NCBI GenBank assembly: GCA_910586535.1
Contig: CAJUHS010000042.1
Coordinates: 1 to 11,630 of the forward strand
DNA length: 11,630 nucleotides
Direction of reading: 5' to 3'
DNA from: an uncultured Oscillospiraceae bacterium
GTDB taxonomy: Bacteria; Bacillota; Clostridia; Oscillospirales; Ruminococcaceae
This document shows, one piece after another, positions 1-6,445 of this stretch; the stretch's first letter is position 1, and each line of letters opens with the position of its first letter. A program made the position numbers and the translations under genes. The notes under the pieces are model-generated. The model was not told the origin of the DNA. It saw nothing but the letters and a program-made list of their open reading frames with translations, and did not search any database.

Positions 1-371
1 GGGTTGGTTTTCTGCGGCTGGATTGTAAGGATTTTTTTATGGAGTGCTATAATATATTCCTGTTCTTTTTCCAAACAACATTTTTGGGCAATATCATACA
101 TAAACATACCGGCAACGTTTCCTATTATTGCCCCCAGAACCGGTATAGGGATAACTGCTTGACCAAGAATTGAAGCAATTGCGCTTATAGATACATCAAG
201 ACAAACTGTTTCGGAATTGATAATAAATTCTTCATTATCAATATTACCTTTACTAAATTCATTTGCCTGCGAAACAACTCCGAAAGCAGCGGTAACAAGC
301 GCAGAGGCAACATTGGCAGACGTTGCGGTAAAATTGCTGAGTGTATAAACAACCGCCCCTCTTGTGTTCCT
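1..371 (-). pseudogene. Partial glycine/alanine-rich hypothetical protein, 5' end lost
   Basis: On the minus strand a frame is open from about 371 down to the window edge, with no stop in over 115 codons. It has no plausible start: the first codons (R-N-T-R-G-A) belong to the recombinase scrap next door, and a stop lies just upstream at 374-372. From about residue V-V-Y-T onward it looks like genuine protein, with an A/V-rich N-terminal part, an acidic middle (K-G-N-I-D-N-E-E-F), and a hydrophobic stretch with small-residue spacing (P-V-L-G-A-I-I-G-N-V-A-G) resembling a glycine-zipper membrane segment. The C-terminus lies outside the window. I do not recognise the family. It appears to have lost its start where it was joined to the serine recombinase fragment. 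Confidence 0.5.
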
Positions 372-519
372 TCAGGGAGCGAATGGTGGTAAGGCTGTCG
401 ACCGTGTTTCTGGCAAAACGGCTGACCGATTTCGTGATGATTAGGTCGATCTTTCCGGCGAGGGCGTCAGCTACCATGTTTTTGAAGCCCTCTCGCTTTT
501 TGGTGTTCGTCCCGGTGAT
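365..519 (-). pseudogene. Serine recombinase (resolvase/invertase) internal fragment
   Basis: About 50 codons on the minus strand read I-T-G-T-N-T-K-K-R-E-G-F, then the D-L-I-I-T-K-S-V-S-R-F-A-R-N-T segment. This is the conserved core around the second half of the resolvase catalytic domain of large serine recombinases. The upstream residues (from about 520 up) do not look like a recombinase. In fact that DNA encodes a methyltransferase fragment on the opposite strand. Downstream, after S-L-K-E-H-K, the frame runs into unrelated residues where the glycine-rich gene starts in another frame. The catalytic serine region, the rest of the catalytic domain and the whole DNA-binding part are missing, so it cannot be functional. 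The family call is strong; the exact edges are accurate to about ten bases. Confidence 0.8.
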
Positions 520-524
520 AGGGC

Positions 525-836
525 AAGTTTTACGGTATTGAGATAAACGATTTTGCGGTATCGGTTGTGAAAACGGCATTGTGGATAGCGGAGTTCCAGA
601 TGATGCACGAAACAGAGGAGATCGTGCATATGAGCCATGATTTTCTACCGCTGAAATCTTATGCGAACATTGTTGAGGGGAACGCTTTGCGTATTCCTTG
701 GGAGAGTGTTGTTTCCAAAAATGAAGTTGATTTTATTATGGGTAATCTGCCGTTTGTGGGCTTTTACTTGCAAAATAGTAACCAAAAAACAGATGTAAAA
801 ACTATACCTTCAGAACCAAGCTTAGTTTCAATATGA
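525..836 (+). pseudogene. DNA methyltransferase internal fragment (NPPF motif altered)
   Basis: Reading in frame from about 528 gives F-Y-G-I-E-I-N-D-F-A-V-S-V-V-K-T-A-L-W-I-A-E, followed by G-N-A-L-R-I-P-W and then M-G-N-L-P-F-V-G. This matches the stretch from the SAM-binding domain to catalytic motif IV of large N6-adenine DNA methyltransferases of type IIG/MmeI-like class. The coding similarity begins upstream of the first possible start (GTG 567), so this is not an intact gene. The motif IV consensus N-P-P-F is N-L-P-F here (744-755), which would be expected to abolish catalysis. After about 785 the residues stop looking like the family and a stop follows. It directly abuts the recombinase scrap on the other strand. 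It is a decaying remnant of a restriction-modification gene. Confidence 0.75.
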
Positions 837-973
837 TTCCAACGGAAACTGTACATCCCAAACTCTGACCTATAGTTTTGAAGAATAAATTATATAAAAT
901 TCACAATTGTTTCCTAGCGGTATATTAATTAATTGGAGAATATGTATAAATATATATTTTTCCACTTAAACTA

Positions 974-1002
974 TTGACAAAAAAAGAAAAATATAGTATA
1001 AT
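974..1002 (+). promoter_or_regulatory. Consensus sigma-A promoter of the tRNA operon
   Basis: A perfect TTGACA at 974-979 is followed by a 17-nt spacer and a perfect TATAAT at 997-1002. It lies 26 nt before the mature 5' end of tRNA-Met. The interval 837-973 before it is AT-rich and shows no gene. Confidence 0.9.
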
Positions 1003-1028
1003 ATATAAGTCACTTAGATAAGTAGTAC

Positions 1029-1105
1029 GGCGAGATAGCTCAGTTGGCTAGAGCAATCGGTTCATACCCGATAGGTCGTGAGTTCAAGTCTCACTCTCGC
1101 TACCA
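1029..1105 (+). tRNA. tRNA-Met (anticodon CAT), elongator type
   Basis: A complete 77-nt cloverleaf. The acceptor is GGCGAGA paired with TCTCGCT (one G-U), the D arm is GCTC/GAGC, and the anticodon stem is ATCGG/CCGAT around loop TTCATAC with anticodon CAT. The T arm is GTGAG/CTCAC with a TTCAAGT loop, followed by an encoded A-CCA. The anticodon stem lacks the three consecutive G-C pairs of an initiator tRNA, and position 1 pairs with 72, so this is not fMet. The loop resembles elongator Met more than the lysidine-modified Ile(CAT) tRNA, but that alternative is not fully excluded. It is followed after 31 nt by tRNA-Glu. The linker has a small GCTGT/ACAGC hairpin (1111-1129) that may help processing. 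Confidence 0.95.
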
Positions 1106-1136
1106 AACAGGCTGTTAAAATTTCACAGCTTGATTT

Positions 1137-1211
1137 GGCCCGTTGGTCAAGAGGTTAAGACGACGCCCTTTCACGGCGTAATCATGGGTTCAATTCCCGT
1201 ACGGGTCACCA
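1137..1211 (+). tRNA. tRNA-Glu (anticodon TTC), integration target
   Basis: A complete 75-nt cloverleaf. The acceptor is GGCCCGT with ACGGGTC, the anticodon stem is ACGCC/GGCGT around CTTTCAC with anticodon TTC, the T arm loop is TTCAATT, and the terminal A-CCA is encoded. Its last 23 nt (1189-1211) recur exactly at 10101-10123, so the gene serves as the attachment site of the element that follows. Because the repeat covers the T-arm loop to CCA, integration leaves the tRNA intact. It shares the promoter at 974-1002 with tRNA-Met. Confidence 0.96.
1189..1211 (+). repeat. attL: 23-bp direct repeat of the tRNA-Glu 3' end
   Basis: The repeat starts TTCAATTCCC and ends GGGTCACCA, running from the T-loop to the encoded CCA. 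It is identical to 10101-10123; the neighbouring bases on both sides differ (g/t before, t/g after), which fixes its length at 23. Confidence 0.93.
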
Positions 1212-1220
1212 TTACCATAC

Positions 1221-1253
1221 CCCGCAAATCCAGTCTACAAAAGGATTTGCGGG
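1221..1253 (+). terminator. Terminator supplied by the element for the tRNA operon
   Basis: A perfect 11-bp stem (CCCGCAAATCC / GGATTTGCGGG) with an 11-nt loop is followed by TTTT. It lies 9 nt after the tRNA CCA, inside the element, and would end the tRNA transcript before it enters the element. Sequence and shape resemble the hairpin at 10132-10170 beyond attR. Confidence 0.85.
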
Positions 1254-1261
1254 TTTTGCAT

Positions 1262-1300
1262 ATATACCCGAAATACCATTTGTTCTTTGTTTGTTCTTTA
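1262..1300 (+). repeat. Putative integrase arm-type sites, left end
   Basis: An ATATACC is followed by GTTCTTTG (1282-1289) and GTTCTTTA (1293-1300), spaced 11 bp start to start. The right end has ATATACC and two GTTCTTTA copies with the same 11-bp spacing and orientation (9949-9983). The position between att core and integrase gene fits arm-type integrase binding sites; binding itself is inferred. Confidence 0.6.
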
Positions 1301-1325
1301 TTTTCAAAATTTTAAAATTAAGGGT

Positions 1326-1345
1326 CGAAAGTCAGCAAACTTTCG
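1326..1345 (-). terminator. Probable terminator of the integrase gene
   Basis: On the minus strand a CGAAAGT/ACTTTCG stem with a 6-nt loop overlaps the integrase stop codon. It is followed by a T-rich stretch (CCCTTAATTTTAAAATTTT). The stem is short, so the call is moderate. Confidence 0.5.
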
Positions 1346-2519
1346 GCTCTTTGTTTTTACTAAAGTCCAGTGCGTTCGCCACAGCGTCTGACACCTTTGC
1401 CTGTGCCTCTTGAAACATATGACAATAGACGTTGCTTGTCGTGCTTACGCAGGAATGTCCCAACGCTCCCGAAACCGTCACAATGTCCACGCCTTGATTG
1501 ACTAGCAGGGAGCAGAACAAGTGTCTGAAGCTATGCAGACCATAAAACGGTAAATCGTGCTTCTCACAGAACTCACCGAGCCAAAAGTAAGGCGTTCCGT
1601 TCTGCATTGGTCGCCCGTCCCACTTGACGTAAAGCCTGTCCGTTTCCACCCACCTGTCGGCTAACCTCAAAGCCTCCGCGTCCTGCTCCTCCTTGTACTC
1701 TTTCAGCATATCCATAATGAACTGCGGGAACTTCAACGTTCTTTGCGACCGTTTTGTCTTAGTGGTATCGGTGTACACTCCCTTTTTTGCGGTGTAGTTG
1801 GAAGTCCTCCGAACGCTGATAATATTGTTGTCAAAATCAACGTCTTTCCACTCCAGACCAAGCATTTCGCCGCGCCTAAAGCCGCTGTAAATCATAAGAT
1901 AGAAAAAAGTGCGGTATTTCAGCGGTTCGTCATTGAGTAACGTCAAAAACTTCTCCACTTCGGCAGGCGTATAAATCTGCTTCTCCTTGACCTCGCCTTT
2001 GGGTATAGTTACCTTTGAGCAAGGATTTTCAGCGACAACGCCCATTTTTACGGCGTATGAAAATACGTCAGAAATCAAGCTAAGATTATGCCGAATTGTT
2101 TTCGGAGCAAGCGGCTTTCCCGTTCTCTCGTTCGCACCCTCTTTGGAGAGAGAATTTACAAACGTCTGAATTTGACGGGGAGTAATTTTATCCATACGAA
2201 TATGACCGATAACGGGGTAAATCCTGCCCCGAAGCTGCAAAAGCCGCTCATATGTAGTGTTCCGCAAATTCGTTTTGGCGTAGTCCTCAAACCATTCCTC
2301 ACAGAACGTTTCAAATTTTACCGCTTTGCTCTGAAAGCCTTTCATACACGCTTCCTCAAACAGAACCGACTGCCGTTTCAACTCTTTTTCGATTTGCTTC
2401 GGGGTCATGCTCTCGTCGGGCTTCCACGTCATGGATTGAATAATTTGTTTGCCCTTGGTATCGTACCCACAGCTTACTCTTATCAAGTAACTGCTTTTTC
2501 TTTTTTGAATTGTAGCCAT
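1332..2519 (-). CDS. Tyrosine site-specific integrase (Tn916/phage type)
   Basis: This 395-aa enzyme would integrate and excise the element by strand exchange at the tRNA-Glu 3' end. The N-terminal about 60 residues form an AP2-like arm-binding region. Residues about 66-165 are the SAM-like core-binding domain, and about 180-385 the catalytic domain. Visible catalytic residues are R215 in Y-S-G-F-R-R-G-E, a lysine in T-K-T-K-R-S-Q-R (K254 or K256), H329 and R332 in L-H-S-F-R-H, H355 in L-G-H-S, and nucleophile Y365 in N-V-Y-C-H. Length and motifs are complete, so it should be active. The ATG follows a strong AGGAGG. A near-consensus promoter sits just upstream between inverted repeats, so its own regulated transcript is likely. 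It is transcribed toward attL, as usual for tRNA-targeted elements. Confidence 0.95.
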   Translation of the reverse strand: MATIQKRKSSYLIRVSCGYDTKGKQIIQSMTWKPDESMTPKQIEKELKRQSVLFEEACMKGFQSKAVKFETFCEEWFEDYAKTNLRNTTYERLLQLRGRIYPVIGHIRMDKITPRQIQTFVNSLSKEGANERTGKPLAPKTIRHNLSLISDVFSYAVKMGVVAENPCSKVTIPKGEVKEKQIYTPAEVEKFLTLLNDEPLKYRTFFYLMIYSGFRRGEMLGLEWKDVDFDNNIISVRRTSNYTAKKGVYTDTTKTKRSQRTLKFPQFIMDMLKEYKEEQDAEALRLADRWVETDRLYVKWDGRPMQNGTPYFWLGEFCEKHDLPFYGLHSFRHLFCSLLVNQGVDIVTVSGALGHSCVSTTSNVYCHMFQEAQAKVSDAVANALDFSKNKEPKVC

Positions 2520-2549
2520 AATATAAAACCCTCCTACATTTCACATTAT

Positions 2550-2619
2550 GGCATATCTCTATATTTTTATTGTACCACTTTTTCGATTTAAAGTCAAGAA
2601 TTTTTTATAGAGATATGCC
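2550..2619. promoter_or_regulatory. 14-bp inverted repeat flanking the integrase promoter (putative operators)
   Basis: GGCATATCTCTATA at 2550-2563 and its exact complement at 2606-2619 bracket the integrase promoter. One arm overlaps the expected transcription start and the other lies just upstream of the -35. The same motif recurs near the right end at 9943 (ATAGAGATATACCA). The arrangement suggests a repressor or recombination-factor operator pair; the bound protein is unknown. Confidence 0.65.
2569..2597 (-). promoter_or_regulatory. Integrase promoter
   Basis: On the minus strand TTGACT (2597-2592), a 17-nt spacer and TACAAT (2574-2569) make a near-consensus sigma-A promoter. It is about 50 nt upstream of the integrase ATG, with AGGAGG in between. 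Confidence 0.85.
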
Positions 2620-2627
2620 AATACTTT

Positions 2628-3914
2628 TTACCTCGACCTATGTTGAACAGGCTTTAAAAACTCCCGCAACTTCTCTTTAAGCCCAAGCTGTTCTATAAAA
2701 TCCATAACCTTTTGATACCTGTTTTTCCAATCGGAAATCTCCCGAAGCGCAAAATTAAGCTTATCACGAAGCGAATTAACCAACTGTAATTCATTATTAA
2801 GCGATTTGTTTTTATTGACAAGAGCGGCATTATCCTTTTCGAGTACAGCAACTTTTTCAGTAAGTTCCTCCACATTATTCTCGGCGGCAATCTGCTTTTT
2901 GGCAAGTTCGGAAAGATTATTATAATCCTCCTGCGAAACGGTAACGTTATCACCAAACAAGGTTTTCCTTGCTTGAATATCATCAATATTTTTTATCTTG
3001 CTGACCTTATCCGCGCTCGCTTCAATCAAAGAATTATTTTCGGAGATAATGGAAATAGTTTCGGCAAGAACATTTTCCTTTTCGGTAATTTCATTATCAA
3101 GGCGGGAGATATTTTCCTTTTTCTCTTGATATTCACCGTCCAACTCGTCAATAATTCTTTCGGTATCATCAAGTAATTCCCAACGGTTCTTTAAAATATT
3201 ATCTGTACACTCGATTTTATTTTCAAGGCGAACAATTTCCTTTTTCCGTTCCTGCTTTTTAAAATCCAAAACGGAAAGGTGATTATTATGCGTACCGAGC
3301 TTTTTCCATTCGATACCGTACCGCTGCATAATCTCCGAAAGCTTTTCTTTTTCGCTGTCGATCCAAAGCTTTGAGGAAGTATCGAATTTACCTTTAGCGA
3401 TAAAACCCTGCTGCTCCAAAGCTTTTGTAAGCGCGTTTCGCGTAGATAAACCCCGTTTCTGATTTGTAGCGAACGGTACAAAATCAATATGTAAGTGTGG
3501 CGTATGCTCGTCCATATGAAGTACCGAATTAAAAACTCTGATATGCGGATTTCGCTTTTGAAAATCCTTTTCAAACTCAATCAAAATCTGCGCTGCCAGT
3601 CTTCCATCGTCGGAATTACAATGGGTATCGTCCTTATTGCCGACCTGAATTATCAGTTCGTAAAACGGTTTTTCCTGCTTGCTGTGAAAAATATGGTCGT
3701 AGTAATCTTTAATAATTCTGTCCTTGCGTTTCTGCTTGGCATTGTATTCCGCAAGAGCCGCACCAAACAATTCACGATATACCTCTCTGATATTTTCTTT
3801 GTGAAAAATGATATTATTTTTAGAACGAGTGCTGTCAATGTGGTCGGCATAGAAATTACGGTTATTGTGGGTAATGCTCCCTTTGCCTATGGTTATGCTT
3901 AACGTTTTCTGCAT
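2628..3914 (-). CDS. mobV: MobV/Pre-family relaxase (plasmid recombination enzyme)
   Basis: The protein (428 aa from the chosen start) would nick oriT and carry the strand into a recipient during helper-driven transfer. I start it at ATG 3914 because AAAGGAGG lies 6-8 nt upstream; an in-frame extension to 4007 has no such site and an un-family-like N-terminus. Residue H16 in T-H-N-N-R matches the catalytic histidine motif of MobM of pMV158. H-I-D-S-T-R-S-K-N-N follows. The metal-binding motif H133-M-D-E-H-T-P-H-L-H is exact. Residues about 214-400 are a long coiled coil (K/E/L-rich), usual for MobV C-termini and probably for dimerisation or membrane contact. Both active-site motifs are present, so it looks functional. 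It lies downstream of a palindrome-rich gap that probably holds its oriT. Confidence 0.93.
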   Translation of the reverse strand: MQKTLSITIGKGSITHNNRNFYADHIDSTRSKNNIIFHKENIREVYRELFGAALAEYNAKQKRKDRIIKDYYDHIFHSKQEKPFYELIIQVGNKDDTHCNSDDGRLAAQILIEFEKDFQKRNPHIRVFNSVLHMDEHTPHLHIDFVPFATNQKRGLSTRNALTKALEQQGFIAKGKFDTSSKLWIDSEKEKLSEIMQRYGIEWKKLGTHNNHLSVLDFKKQERKKEIVRLENKIECTDNILKNRWELLDDTERIIDELDGEYQEKKENISRLDNEITEKENVLAETISIISENNSLIEASADKVSKIKNIDDIQARKTLFGDNVTVSQEDYNNLSELAKKQIAAENNVEELTEKVAVLEKDNAALVNKNKSLNNELQLVNSLRDKLNFALREISDWKNRYQKVMDFIEQLGLKEKLREFLKPVQHRSR

Positions 3915-4249
3915 AGCGTTCCTCCTTTGTTTTTCTATTATTTTTTGAGGGCGGCAACCTAAGCCTTTGTTACTTTCGCGAAAGTAACGCAAAGACACTT
4001 TTGACATTCGTACCTCATATCAAAAGCGTCATTGCGCTCTCCGAGGGGCAGCCGTTCCCTCTGCATTCCCTTTTTATGGCGTACTTGCGTACGCCACACG
4101 GACGGCAAATAATAAAATATATAATAAACTTTAAGAAATGACGTCCACCCGTCCGAATGGCTAAAATACGTTATTTCAGCCGTCGTAAGATACGTCCGAA
4201 AGCCGTACTCGGACGGGGCGTACGCCTCGGACGCCATTTTTCAAGTTCA
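3915..4249. other. Non-coding gap with palindromes: candidate oriT
   Basis: No gene is visible in these 335 nt. They hold a perfect 20-bp palindrome at 3969-3988 (GTTACTTT CGCG AAAGTAAC) flanked by CTTTG and CAAAG, and a second perfect inverted repeat TGGCGTAC-ttgc-GTACGCCA at 4077-4096. CGGACG/CGTCCG words recur around 4098-4232, including CGTCCGAA twice and CTCGGACG twice. MobV oriTs are usually short inverted repeats just upstream of the mob gene, which is where the first palindrome lies. A replication-initiation role for the repeats next to the helicase gene is equally possible. Both roles are inferred. Confidence 0.5.
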
Positions 4250-5548
4250 TTACAAAATAATATTTCTGAACCGCGACCGAATACCTTTGTACCCGCGAAC
4301 CTCCCTATTGTCGGTCTTGATATGAGTCGAAAATCTTATGTTGTACTTCTCGGAATTAGCTTTCAGCCAACCGCTGAAAGTGTCCTTTTTTAATTCCGTC
4401 AAAAGGTTTTTATGACACCAATCAATATATCCCGAATAGAGATTAGTGGTACTTTCCTGAAAATCCGCACCAAATTCTATGTAGCCTTTATCGGAAAGAA
4501 ATTCGATAATATTACAGTTATCCGCCATAGCCTCTGAAACATTCCGACGTGTCTTTTCGGAAATCGTAAAGCGAAAATTATTATTTATCAATCGTTTCAA
4601 CCCGTCGAATATCCAGCAGAATATTTTTTCTTTCTCGGTAATAAATTGCTCGGCAAGGTACGGATCGTCAATTCTATTCGGAGGTTTTTGTTTCGTCGTA
4701 AGAATTAAAAGCCGTCTTGCAAACCCGTCCGACTTATCATAAAGAGCTTTCGGAGAACCGTTTCCGAAACATAAAAATCTCGGATATAAAATTGCCTGCT
4801 CCGATTGAAAACCTTTTGCCTCAACGTCAACGGGAATTTCCGCTGTCACAAGATTTTTAATTATGCCCGTTGTTGATAATGCGCTCATTTGCATATCGTC
4901 GTCCAACATCAACAATTTATTCTGCAAGTTGTACCGAAAAAATCTGTCCGTTTCAATTCTTTGGAAGTTCCCCGTAACCATTGCACTCTTGAAAATCTCC
5001 TGCAATACCACTCCAATACGGCTTTTTCCCTCTCCGCCGTTACCGATAATAAAGAGCATAGCTTGTCCTTTTGTGGACGGAATTAAGCAGTAACCGAGGT
5101 ATTCCTGCAAGGTTTTCACGTCCTCGAAATCCAATAATTCATCAAGGAATTTTAGGAAATTATCGGGACGGCAATTTCCATTTTGCATTTCGGTACGATA
5201 GAAAACATTCAGCCGATTAACACAAAATCGCTTTTCGGAAATCCAAGTACCGTCTGTTTTTAAAATACCGTTCAGCAAATGAATTTCATTTTCAGAAACG
5301 GGAATAGGCTCGCTGTGACAAAATAATTTCAATGCTTCAAGGAGAGCTTTTACCTTTCGGGAAATGCCCGTCGTTACAACTTCGGTGAGCATTACGGAAA
5401 TATCGTGACATATTTCGCTGTCAGACACTTCTCCATCAATGCTGTAGAGCTTGCCGCCGATACATTTCAGCGGACGATTCCGCACAAACTCCGTGCAGAA
5501 CTCAACCTCGTTTATAGACTTTCCGTTGTACCAATTTGGAGAACTCAT
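4250..5548 (-). CDS. Superfamily 3 replication helicase (phage/plasmid D5/P4-like)
   Basis: The 432-aa protein is likely the element's replication helicase. Start ATG 5548 overlaps the stop of the upstream gene (TGATG), with GGGAGGTG in front; the longer frame to 5701 only shadows that gene. Residues about 60-160 resemble the D5 N-terminal domain. Walker A is G169-N-G-G-E-G-K-S, the acidic Walker B is L-M-L-D-D-D near 216-218, and motif C ends in N263 (C-F-G-N-G-S-P). The arginine finger region is F-A-R-R at 278-279. The C-terminus (about 345-420) resembles the winged-helix tail of such proteins. No primase domain precedes the helicase, so a host primase or another priming mode would be needed. 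Replication of the excised circle before or after transfer is its likely use. Confidence 0.85.
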   Translation of the reverse strand: MSSPNWYNGKSINEVEFCTEFVRNRPLKCIGGKLYSIDGEVSDSEICHDISVMLTEVVTTGISRKVKALLEALKLFCHSEPIPVSENEIHLLNGILKTDGTWISEKRFCVNRLNVFYRTEMQNGNCRPDNFLKFLDELLDFEDVKTLQEYLGYCLIPSTKGQAMLFIIGNGGEGKSRIGVVLQEIFKSAMVTGNFQRIETDRFFRYNLQNKLLMLDDDMQMSALSTTGIIKNLVTAEIPVDVEAKGFQSEQAILYPRFLCFGNGSPKALYDKSDGFARRLLILTTKQKPPNRIDDPYLAEQFITEKEKIFCWIFDGLKRLINNNFRFTISEKTRRNVSEAMADNCNIIEFLSDKGYIEFGADFQESTTNLYSGYIDWCHKNLLTELKKDTFSGWLKANSEKYNIRFSTHIKTDNREVRGYKGIRSRFRNIIL

Positions 5549-5835
5549 CACGCCGCACCTCCCAAATACTCCAGCAATGCCGCGCGGCTGATAAGTATTT
5601 TCCCGCGCTTGCCCTGTCCTGTGCGTATGTACGGGATTTTCTCCTGCGCCACAAGCTGACGGATAGTGTGTTCCGAAAGACCCTTTACAGCCTCGGAACA
5701 TTCCTTGATAGTCAGCATTTCCACAGGTTTTTGAGGATTTGGAATAACCTCCGCTGCCTGTTCCTCCACTTCGATTACCTCATTGAGTAGTGTCGCGATT
5801 TGAACTATAAGCTCCTGTTTGGTTTTCATTGTCAA
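5548..5835 (-). CDS. Small HTH protein, excisionase/AlpA-like
   Basis: A 95-aa protein whose C-terminal half (about 38-92) is a MerR/excisionase-type winged helix: M-L-T-I-K-E-C-S-E-A-V, then L-S-E-H-T-I-R-Q-L-V-A-Q-E-K-I-P-Y-I-R-T-G, then K-I-L-I-S-R-A-A-L-L-E-Y-L. The N-terminal third is a short acidic helix. It is a candidate recombination directionality factor for the integrase, and may also regulate the minus-strand operon. AGGAGG lies 9 nt before TTG 5835 but 15 nt before ATG 5829, which favours the rarer TTG start. Its stop overlaps the helicase ATG (TGATG), so the two are translationally coupled. Unlike most excisionases it is encoded far from the integrase, on the other side of the relaxase and helicase. 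A transcription-regulator-only role cannot be excluded. Confidence 0.75.
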   Translation of the reverse strand: MTMKTKQELIVQIATLLNEVIEVEEQAAEVIPNPQKPVEMLTIKECSEAVKGLSEHTIRQLVAQEKIPYIRTGQGKRGKILISRAALLEYLGGAA

Positions 5836-6264
5836 TAATATCGACCTCCTAATTTTTTTATAAATAATTTGCTATTTTGGCTTAAATTTATATACCCCCT
5901 CACTTATACCTACAAAAATAGCCATTTTCGTAAGTCATTTTTGGAAATTTGTTTTTAAAATCTCCTAATTGCATAAATCCTATCGCGATTTCTTATATCT
6001 TTTCATATATTACGTACAGTTAGGACAGCTTTTTAAAACCTTGCGAAAAAAGTTTGGATAATTTCATAAATTTACTCTTATGTTATCGTAAATTTTTGCC
6101 CTCCCATAAGATAAGGGCACTTAAGGGCAGTTTTGGCAACCCCCTTTTAATAATTTCATGTAGTTGCATAAATTATGCGGTTTTGTAGTGTAATCTTATG
6201 TGATATATAACGTCTCTCATAAGTAAGGACATTTTTCAGACCCGTTTCCCACAAAATAAGAAAA

Positions 6265-6306
6265 AACTTGTGATTTGATAACAAAGTTTGTATCATTGCA
6301 CAAGTT
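6265..6306. repeat. 42-nt interrupted palindrome upstream of the cargo promoter
   Basis: Outer arms AACTTGTG (6265-6272) and CACAAGTT (6299-6306) are exact complements. Inside lies a second pair, TGATAaCAAA and TTTGTATCA, with one bulged base. It can fold into one long stem and ends about 75 nt before the sigma-gene -35 box, so it is probably not in that leader. Possible roles are a bidirectional terminator, an operator or a single-strand origin. Confidence 0.5.
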
Positions 6307-6381
6307 ATATAATAAATTATTGTTTAATATTGCTTTTGATTTTGCATTTATGTCAAAATATCAGCGTTTGTGTAAAAATAC

Positions 6382-6410
6382 TTGCAATTTTCCACGATTT
6401 AGAGTATAGT
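6382..6410 (+). promoter_or_regulatory. Promoter of the sigma-factor cargo operon
   Basis: TTGCAA (6382-6387), a 17-nt spacer and TATAGT (6405-6410) form a good sigma-A promoter 36 nt before the sigma-factor ATG. GAAAGGA lies in the leader. Confidence 0.75.
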
Positions 6411-6445
6411 TATATTAACGGAATTTTCATGAAAGGACGGTCACT

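Larger units (their letters stand above)
5836..6445. other. 610-nt AT-rich control region with inverted repeats
   Basis: I see no gene on either strand. It separates two divergently transcribed modules and must hold the promoter for the minus-strand helicase operon, which I cannot place with confidence. Visible structure includes a TGCCCT/AGGGCA stem (6097-6119) with a second AGGGCA at 6124, and the 13-bp palindrome GCATAAATTATGC at 6166-6178. There are also two CTTATG...CATAAG pairs (6077/6105 and 6195/6218) and a long near-palindrome at 6265-6306. Such density suggests regulator binding or a replication origin. Confidence 0.5.

Noticed and set aside
1130..1315. Short plus-strand open frame over tRNA-Glu
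   Set aside because: It overlaps a perfect tRNA and a terminator hairpin, so it is not a gene.
2088..2591. 167-codon plus-strand frame opposite the integrase N-terminus
   Set aside because: No ribosome binding site or domain pattern, and the minus strand encodes an intact integrase.
3915..4007. N-terminal extension of the relaxase to an upstream ATG
   Set aside because: AAAGGAGG directly precedes ATG 3914, and family similarity begins there; the extension runs into the candidate oriT palindrome.
5549..5701. N-terminal extension of the helicase frame
   Set aside because: This DNA encodes the HTH protein in another frame, and the coupled TGATG start at 5548 has its own ribosome binding site.
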